From an uncultured Haloferula sp. (GTDB lineage: Bacteria; Verrucomicrobiota; Verrucomicrobiae; Verrucomicrobiales; Akkermansiaceae): DNA of 14,236 nucleotides. Positions 8,557-14,236 of the stretch are shown one piece after another. A program made the position numbers and the translations under genes. The notes below the pieces were generated by a model, which was given only the letters and a program-made list of their open reading frames with translations, was not told the origin of the DNA and ran no database searches. Where the stretch lies: assembly GCA_946885645.1 (NCBI GenBank), contig CAMPGU010000084.1, forward strand, positions 1-14,236, written 5' to 3'. The first letter of the stretch is position 1; each line of letters starts with the position of its first letter.

Positions 8557-8664
8557 CGCGGCGGAGCCTAGGTGACGGGCCGGAACTTCCAAGCTTCAAG
8601 CGCATTCCCGCCTTTTGAAAAACGATTCATTTGGCTTCCGCAGGAGAGCGGTTAGATAGGAATC
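8557..8664. promoter_or_regulatory. Divergent intergenic region holding both promoters
   Basis: These 108 bp lie between the start codons of the GH-GT2 gene (-) and the glutamate dehydrogenase gene (+), so both promoters are expected here or just inside the genes. The stretch around 8612-8635 is the most AT-rich part and contains TTGAAA at 8615-8620, but no -10 box sits at a fitting distance. An AGG at 8658-8660 is a short-spaced ribosome-binding candidate for the + gene. No operator-like repeat was found. Confidence 0.35.
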
Positions 8665-9927
8665 ATGCGCGACGAGCTTCTCAGAAACCCCGTCTTCGCC
8701 ATGGCGGCCACGCAATTCGATCTGGTGGCGGATTTCCTCGATCTGAGCGACGAGCTCCGCGAGCGCACCAAATGGCCGAAGCGGCTCATCACCGTCACGG
8801 TGCCGATCCGGCACGATGACGGTTCCACGAAGGTCTATTTCGGCCACCGCGTGCAGCATCACCTGACCCGCGGCCCGGTGAAGGGCGGCCTGCGCTACCA
8901 TCCCAGCGTTGACCTTGGCGAAGTCGCCGCGCTCGCGATGTGGATGAACTGGAAATGCGCGCTCATGGATCTTCCCTTCGGCGGCGGAAAGGGCGGCATC
9001 ACCTGCGATCCCCGCACCATGAGCATCGGGGAACTGGAGCGGATGACCCGCCGCTACACGATGGAGATGATCCCGTTCATCGGGGAGGACATCGACATCA
9101 TGGCACCCGACATGGGGACGAACGAGCAGACGATGGCATGGATCACCGACACCTACTCCACCCATGCCGGGCGGCTCATCCCGGGAATCGTCACGGGCAA
9201 GCCGCTAGGGCTTCAAGGCTCCGCCGGGCGCACGCAGGCCACCGGCCACGGAGTCGCTTTCCTCGCGTCTCGGGCCTTGAACAAGCTGCATATCAAGATC
9301 ACGGAGGCCACGGCGATCATCCAGGGTTTCGGCAATGTCGGCTCCTACGCCGCGTATGATCTCTCGAACTCGGGAGTGAAGATCACCGGCATCTCCGACA
9401 TCTCCGGAGCGATCTGGAATGCGGCGGGAATCGATACATGGAAGCTCCGTGATCACGTGGCCCTCCACGGCTCGATCAGCGGCTTCCCGGGTGCCGAGCC
9501 GATCAATCCCGCGGAGCTGCTTTGCCAGCCCTGTGACGTGCTCGTTCCTGCGGCGACCGACATGGCCATCACCAGTCATAATGCCCCTCTGCTGCGGTGC
9601 AAGGTGCTGGCCGAGGGGGCGAACGGCCCCACCACCCCCGAAGCGGATGACATCCTCAACGCGCGCGGCGACATCTTCATCATCCCGGATATCCTCTGCA
9701 ATGCAGGCGGTGTCACTGTTTCCTATTTCGAGTGGGTCCAGAACCTCCAGCGCTTCCAGTGGACCGAGCGCGAGGTGCTCACGAAGTTGGAAACCATGCT
9801 CGAGGGTGCATTCGCGCGCGTGCTCGCTTTCGCGGAGCGTCACAAGCTGTCCCACCGCATGGCGGCACAGGCGCTCGCCGTGAAGACCGTGGCGGATGTC
9901 AAGGCGCAGCGCGGGCTGTTTCCGTGA
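8665..9927 (+). CDS. gdhA: Glutamate dehydrogenase (Glu/Leu/Phe/Val dehydrogenase family)
   Basis: The 420-residue length matches small hexameric glutamate dehydrogenases (about 415-450 aa), which interconvert glutamate with 2-oxoglutarate and ammonia using NAD(P). Compared with the Clostridium symbiosum enzyme, the key residues are present: K73 in VKGGLRY (K89, binds the side-chain carboxylate), K97 in NWKCAL (K113), the catalytic K109 in FGGGKGG (K125), D149 in PDMGTNE (D165) and S353 in VTVSYFEW (S380). K73 and S353 together argue for glutamate rather than leucine or phenylalanine as substrate. The Rossmann motif GFGNVG is at 221-226. The second strand ends in ISD, an acidic residue that favours NAD over NADP, but this is only indicative. 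ATG 8665 has a weak AGG four bases upstream. The 75 bp to the next gene allow either co-transcription or a separate promoter. Confidence 0.95.
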   Translation: MRDELLRNPVFAMAATQFDLVADFLDLSDELRERTKWPKRLITVTVPIRHDDGSTKVYFGHRVQHHLTRGPVKGGLRYHPSVDLGEVAALAMWMNWKCALMDLPFGGGKGGITCDPRTMSIGELERMTRRYTMEMIPFIGEDIDIMAPDMGTNEQTMAWITDTYSTHAGRLIPGIVTGKPLGLQGSAGRTQATGHGVAFLASRALNKLHIKITEATAIIQGFGNVGSYAAYDLSNSGVKITGISDISGAIWNAAGIDTWKLRDHVALHGSISGFPGAEPINPAELLCQPCDVLVPAATDMAITSHNAPLLRCKVLAEGANGPTTPEADDILNARGDIFIIPDILCNAGGVTVSYFEWVQNLQRFQWTEREVLTKLETMLEGAFARVLAFAERHKLSHRMAAQALAVKTVADVKAQRGLFP

Positions 9928-10002
9928 CCTTGCACTGCGGCGGATCGACCCTAGTTTTACCAGCCCGTGGAGTCCCAAATCCAGTTGTCGCTCGAAATCT
10001 GA

Positions 10003-10971
10003 ATGCAAACGGTTCGCTTCCATCAATTCGGAAAGCCTGCGGAAGTGCTGCGGCTTGAGCCCTTGGAGCTTCCACCGCTTTCCGAGGGCGAGGTGCGTCT
10101 GCGCATGCTCGCGGCACCCGTGAATCCCGCCGATCTCAATCTCATCGAAGGGACCTACGGGGTGAAGCCTCCCCTGCCGGCCGTTCCGGGTATCGAAGGC
10201 TGCGGGGAGGTCGTGGAGAGCCGGTCGGCGGATTTCGTTCCGGGCGACCGCGCCATCATCCTGCGTCGCGCTGGCAGTTGGGCGACCCACCTTCAGATCC
10301 TAGGCGGGAATCTCTTCAAGCTTCCGCCCGGAATCGATCCCGTACAGGCGGCGATGCTGAAGGTGAATCCCGCCACCGCATGGCGATTGCTGACCGGCTT
10401 CACGCGCGCCGAGCCCGGCTCGTGGATTGTCCAGAATGGAGCCAATTCCGCAGTCGGCCGCTGTGTGATCGCTCTGGCGAAGACCTTGGGCATTCGCACG
10501 ATGAACCTCGTTCGCCGCGAGGAACTCCGGGATGAGCTCCTTGGCCTCGGCGCGGACGAGGTGTTACTGGACGACGACTCCGCCGGGGAAGCCCTCAAGG
10601 CCCCGGGCAGGGAGCGTCCCGTGCTCGCCTTCAACTGCGTCGGCGGGGAAAGCGCGCTGCGCCTGATGAATCTCCTGGGTTCGGACGGCATCCATATCAC
10701 CTATGGTGCGATGGGCCGGCGCCCTTTGACGGTCCCCAATGGGTTGCTGATCTTCAAAAATCTTCAGCTCCGCGGCCTCTGGATTACCAAGTGGATCGAA
10801 GGCGCGCCGGATGTAGAGATCCGCGAGGTGTACGGGAGCCTAGCCGCTGCCATGGCCACGGGGGCTCTGCGTATGCCTGTGGATCGGGTGGTTCCTCTGG
10901 AGGAATTCGGGGACGCGATCGCGCGCCTGTCGGAAGCCGGACGAAACGGAAAGGTCTTGCTGGGGATGTAG
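10003..10971 (+). CDS. Zinc-independent MDR reductase, 2-enoyl-CoA reductase (MECR/ETR) type
   Basis: The 322 residues fit the medium-chain dehydrogenase/reductase superfamily. A GroES-like N-terminal domain contains NPADLNLIEGTYG (41-53), where Y52 matches the catalytic tyrosine of mitochondrial-type 2-enoyl thioester reductases, followed by LPAVPGIEG. The cofactor domain has WIVQNGANSAVGR (141-153), a hallmark of the MECR/ETR group, then LVRREE (169-174), NCVGG (211-215) and HITYGAMG (231-238). The zinc-ligand cysteines of alcohol dehydrogenases are absent. Known relatives reduce trans-2-enoyl-CoA or -ACP with NADPH in fatty acid synthesis; a quinone-oxidoreductase-like role remains possible. 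It lies 75 bp after gdhA on the same strand, with no other lipid gene nearby, so the context does not identify the substrate. It converges on the next gene with only 15 bp between the stop codons. Confidence 0.87.
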   Translation: MQTVRFHQFGKPAEVLRLEPLELPPLSEGEVRLRMLAAPVNPADLNLIEGTYGVKPPLPAVPGIEGCGEVVESRSADFVPGDRAIILRRAGSWATHLQILGGNLFKLPPGIDPVQAAMLKVNPATAWRLLTGFTRAEPGSWIVQNGANSAVGRCVIALAKTLGIRTMNLVRREELRDELLGLGADEVLLDDDSAGEALKAPGRERPVLAFNCVGGESALRLMNLLGSDGIHITYGAMGRRPLTVPNGLLIFKNLQLRGLWITKWIEGAPDVEIREVYGSLAAAMATGALRMPVDRVVPLEEFGDAIARLSEAGRNGKVLLGM

Positions 10972-10986
10972 CTCCGGAGCGCACGG

Positions 10987-13900
10987 CTAGCGGTTTCGTT
11001 CCGCCACCGCCATGAGGGATTGCTTCATCCCCTCCGGCCATTCGAGGTTCTTCAGGCTCTCTTCCACTCCCCACTCGGGGGAAAGCCCGAGGAGCTCTGC
11101 GAAAGCTTGGTCGGCACGTTCGGTTCGTAGCGTTTGCTCGGCGGCGCAGACCAGCATCGCCAAGGCTACCTCCTTCTGATCCGCCGCGAAAGGTAGGCCG
11201 AACCCATGCTCCAGAAGCACCCCGGCTTCTTCAGGGTGCCCGGTCGTCAGCAATAGCCAGGATGCATCAAAGGCGTAGGCGGCGTCCTTTGGATACTCTG
11301 CTTTACCCCGCATCAAGAGCTCGATGGCTGCAGCGTCCTGCATGTCCTCGATCACGCAGCGGGCGGCTTCCACGTAGTCCTGCGGGGAGATCTCCGCATC
11401 GCCGGAGTCGATCAACTCGATCCAGCGGGCGTAGGCGGCCGTGAACTCGCCCGCGGCCATGAAGGAGCGGGCTTCAATCCGCAAGCAAGCGGGGTGAGGG
11501 GCTCCCGCGAGCCGGGCGCGCTCCACCAGTTTCTCCACCAGATCCCCGGAGGCTCTATCGTCGGAGAGGTCCAGAGCGATGCGGAGCATCGCGTCGCGCA
11601 CCCGCTTGATCCCGAAAGTGGTGGTGGTCTTGGGATCCAGCAGCAGCATGGCGATCGCTTGTAGATCGGTGATAGTTGCATCCGGGGCTGGCTCCAGGAT
11701 CGCGAGCTCCTGCTCCATTGCATGGAAGAGATCGGGCTGCCCGGGCTCCGGCAGCGCGTGTTCCCAGCCGGCCCAGTCCTTCCAACCTGCTTCTTCCCGC
11801 ATAGCGGGAAATCCCTCCGGCCACAGCGCGAAGGTTTCCGCCTTTTTCCCATCCGCCCACAGGGCGGCCGCGGCCGCGGCCAGCCGCAGGGGCGGGGGCA
11901 GGTCCTTCGCGGCGTTGAGGCAGGCCGCAATGGAGGGGACGTGCTTCTTCTCGAGGGCGATTTTCAGGGCTTCGACCGCGGCCGGGCCGGAACCATCTAC
12001 GGCATTCACCGTACGTTCCACCGGAGGAAGGATGTCGGCCTCCCCGGAGGTGCGTGCCCGTAGCCACTGACGCCACAGCCAGGGAGATCCCAACGCGGGC
12101 AATGTCTTCTCGAGAGCTTCCCTCGCCTCCGGCTCAAGTCCTGCGGAGAGAAGGAAATGAGCCTGGTCCAAATCGATTTTCGCATCAGGCGGGATTTTCC
12201 CGCGGAGGAATTCCGCCGCGGCCTCCAGTTCCCCGCGCAGTGCCAGAGCTTCCGCATGGGCCAGGATGTTCCGGAGCGCCCCCCCGGACCCAGATGCCTT
12301 CCGCGTGGTTTCGACCGCTGTATCCAGCTTGGCGATCGCTTCGGGGCGGCGATCCGGCCCGGCCCGCGCGGCCAGCAGCGAAGCCCGCTTCAACTCGCGA
12401 GCCTCCGCCGTGTCTCCAGCCAGTTCATGCAGCTCGTTGGTGGCCCGATCTTCAGCCGCCGGGCTGTCCGCATCACCCGTTCCGGTGTGCCATGCCTCGA
12501 AAAGCCTCGCATCCTGCTCCGCGATCAAAGCTCGCAGATAGTTCCGGCGCCACGGGTGGTCTCGGAGCGTCGCGCTCCAGACGGCGAGACGGCGTGGATT
12601 GACTGCCTCCCAGGTTGCGAGCCTCTCCCACAGGGGCAGCCACGCTTGGGCCTCCGGCCGGAGAAAAGGGAGCGCCATTACCGTCTTGCGCACCTCGGTC
12701 GGATCACCGCCCGGAATCAGCTTCGTCACATCCGTGGGCACACGGGCAAGCGAGCGGAGGCGTTCTTCCCGCGAAAGCCGCAGGATCGAGCGTCCTCCCT
12801 CGGCAATCCGGGTGCCGCCGAGACTCTCGGAAAAGGCACGCAGCGCATCCAGTTCGTCCGCTTGTAGGCCCGTCTCCTTCGCCAAGGGGACAAATCCCTC
12901 GTTGGCACCCTCCAGCTTCAGCCCGCGGAAGCCCCCCTGGCTGTCGAAGGACATCGCCGTCGTCCCCTCCGCGAGCGGAAGATCCGCCAGCAGGATGCGC
13001 CGGTTCCGCACGGACCAGAGGGTGAGCGAGCGATGGGTGGAAAAGGCGAGCCAGCCATTCCGGAAATCCTCCGCCCACCCGGATGGGCAGGCGGGGCCGT
13101 CGTCGGCCGGAACAGTCCGGGTGAAAGGCAAAACCGCGATCCGGGAAAGGTCGTCCGGAGCGTGAAGCGTTACTTGGTCTTCGGTGGCAACGGCCAGCCA
13201 GCCCGCGTGAGGCATGGAAAACAAGCCGGTCGCACCCGGGACCGGGATCGTTCCCGTTTTCTTGAATCCCGAATCGCTTGCTTCATAGATTCCTACCTCC
13301 GATGGACCGGCCACGGCCACCCGGTGGCTGTCGCCGAGGAAGGTCACGCAGCTCGCGGGGTCCAGGAGCTCTTGCCGGGAAGGAACCTGCTCAGGGCCGG
13401 TGTGACTGAGGGCGAGTCCGCCAGGGCCCGCCAGCACGAGCCACCTCCCATCGGCGGAGAGGGCGATATCGGTCGTCGTGGTCCAGCCGCGGGGTGTTTC
13501 CACCGGAATGCTTTCTCCCCCGGTATCCAAACGCAGGGCACTCGCACGGGCCTCCGCGCGCGTATCCTTGTTCAGGACCTTCAAGAGCGCCCAATCCTCT
13601 TCTCGTCCTTTGGCACCGCCCTTCAAAGGGTAGTCCATCCGGGGGATCGTCTGATGAACCGCAAGTAGTCCGGACTTCGTGCCCACGGCGACGGATGAGT
13701 GGCCCGATGCCACCGCGCTCACCGCCGACTCCATATGGAGCGGGGCCGCAGGGGAGACGCGGCCCTGGACAATGTCATTGAGGGTCACCTTGGAGCCATC
13801 CACCGCGTGCGGAGCGGGGATCAGCGAGCTCCCGTTGCCTTTATCCCAAGGGAGGAGCCGGAGACCCTCCGGGCCTTCGTCCACGCGGTAGCTGGCCAGC

Positions 13901-14236
13901 TCGGATTCCCTGCTCCGAAGTCGCACCATCAATTCGGTTCCGTCGGCGCTCAAGGTCGCCTCCGAGTAAAAATCTTCTCCCGCGGGTGGATGTGTGGTGC
14001 GCATCGGGACCAGCGGCGAAAGCGGCAGCTCGACCAGCGTACCATCCCGATGGACCGCGAGGAGACGTTCGCGGTCGAGCTGGACTGCCAGCGGCTCCGC
14101 GACGTCGCCTGCGCCGATGCGGTCGGATTGCCGGATGGTTTCGCCGCTGTTGGCATCCGCGATCACCCAGGAAATCCCCCCGTCGAGATCGGCGGGATAG
14201 GCGAGCAGGGCTCCTTCCGGTGACCAGGCCATGACC
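10987..14236 (-). CDS. Giant beta-propeller/helical-repeat protein, C-terminal part (5' end outside window)
   Basis: The frame is open through the right edge: the codon before the first in-window ATG (14232) encodes Val, and VMAWSPEGALLAY reads as the middle of a WD40-like blade, so the true start is outside. Residue numbers below count from ATG 14232; 1081 residues are visible. About residues 1-455 show repeated blade-like strands of the 'LSADGRWLVLAG' kind (about 92-104, 257-269, 344-360, 393-408), typical of a beta-propeller. About 455-510 is a linker with DALRAFSESLGG. About 510-1081 are Ala/Leu-rich paired helices like TPR or similar repeats, with no catalytic motif. In Planctomycetes and Verrucomicrobia, propellers with such a linker often end WD40-containing serine/threonine kinases, so a kinase could lie upstream (inference). 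No membrane segment or signal peptide is visible in this part. A role as a protein-binding scaffold is all that can be proposed. Confidence 0.8.
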   Translation of the reverse strand, partial: VMAWSPEGALLAYPADLDGGISWVIADANSGETIRQSDRIGAGDVAEPLAVQLDRERLLAVHRDGTLVELPLSPLVPMRTTHPPAGEDFYSEATLSADGTELMVRLRSRESELASYRVDEGPEGLRLLPWDKGNGSSLIPAPHAVDGSKVTLNDIVQGRVSPAAPLHMESAVSAVASGHSSVAVGTKSGLLAVHQTIPRMDYPLKGGAKGREEDWALLKVLNKDTRAEARASALRLDTGGESIPVETPRGWTTTTDIALSADGRWLVLAGPGGLALSHTGPEQVPSRQELLDPASCVTFLGDSHRVAVAGPSEVGIYEASDSGFKKTGTIPVPGATGLFSMPHAGWLAVATEDQVTLHAPDDLSRIAVLPFTRTVPADDGPACPSGWAEDFRNGWLAFSTHRSLTLWSVRNRRILLADLPLAEGTTAMSFDSQGGFRGLKLEGANEGFVPLAKETGLQADELDALRAFSESLGGTRIAEGGRSILRLSREERLRSLARVPTDVTKLIPGGDPTEVRKTVMALPFLRPEAQAWLPLWERLATWEAVNPRRLAVWSATLRDHPWRRNYLRALIAEQDARLFEAWHTGTGDADSPAAEDRATNELHELAGDTAEARELKRASLLAARAGPDRRPEAIAKLDTAVETTRKASGSGGALRNILAHAEALALRGELEAAAEFLRGKIPPDAKIDLDQAHFLLSAGLEPEAREALEKTLPALGSPWLWRQWLRARTSGEADILPPVERTVNAVDGSGPAAVEALKIALEKKHVPSIAACLNAAKDLPPPLRLAAAAAALWADGKKAETFALWPEGFPAMREEAGWKDWAGWEHALPEPGQPDLFHAMEQELAILEPAPDATITDLQAIAMLLLDPKTTTTFGIKRVRDAMLRIALDLSDDRASGDLVEKLVERARLAGAPHPACLRIEARSFMAAGEFTAAYARWIELIDSGDAEISPQDYVEAARCVIEDMQDAAAIELLMRGKAEYPKDAAYAFDASWLLLTTGHPEEAGVLLEHGFGLPFAADQKEVALAMLVCAAEQTLRTERADQAFAELLGLSPEWGVEESLKNLEWPEGMKQSLMAVAERNR

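Noticed and set aside
9928..10002. Possible promoter (TTGCAC at 9930 with TAGTTT at 9952) before the MDR reductase gene
   Set aside because: Both boxes match the consensus poorly and the spacing is only 16 bp, so it is not supportable as a feature.
10971..10980. Perfect 10-bp palindrome GCTCCGGAGC overlapping the MDR reductase stop codon
   Set aside because: It has no loop, cannot be extended, has no T-tract, and is expected by chance in DNA of this composition; not called as terminator or operator.

Overview
This GC-rich, gene-dense window carries nine protein genes, seven complete and one cut by each window edge. Genes pack tightly and strands alternate. No tRNA, rRNA, insertion sequence, CRISPR array or phage gene was seen. 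The content (Suf Fe-S assembly genes, a SWIM/SNF2 ATPase, a GH-GT2 fusion and a very large beta-propeller/helical-repeat protein) and the scarcity of clear Shine-Dalgarno sites suggest a high-GC environmental bacterium. A member of the Verrucomicrobiota (Luteolibacter/Haloferula type) is my best guess. That assignment rests on remembered gene style, not on a marker gene.

Positions 1-3082 (+) look like an iron and Fe-S operon: the 3' end of a Dps-type ferritin gene, then sufB 17 bp later, then sufD after a 40 bp gap. The usual sufC ATPase gene is not between sufB and sufD. A stem-loop at 3086-3112 separates sufD from the convergent gene that follows.

Positions 3116-6477 hold a divergent pair: a small acidic helical protein of unknown function (-) and a large SWIM-SNF2 helicase-like ATPase (+). 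Their longest reasonable starts lie only 8 bp apart, so either the promoters sit inside the facing genes or the SNF2 protein starts further in.

Positions 6487-8556 (-) encode one polypeptide that joins a clan GH-A-like TIM barrel, a family 2 glycosyltransferase and a short C-terminal module. This is the most unusual architecture in the window. A 108 bp divergent region separates it from a catabolic/anabolic glutamate dehydrogenase gene (8665-9927, +). That gene is followed, 75 bp on, by a zinc-independent MDR reductase of the 2-enoyl-CoA reductase (MECR/ETR) type (10003-10971, +).

Positions 10987-14236 (-) are the C-terminal 1082 or so residues of a giant protein with a beta-propeller-like N-terminal half and an alpha-helical-repeat C-terminal half. 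Its start lies beyond the right edge.

Most of the window is housekeeping or core metabolism. I see no clear defence or mobile system. The best leads for something new are the Dps-SufB-SufD linkage, the small protein facing the SNF2 ATPase, and the GH-GT2 fusion.
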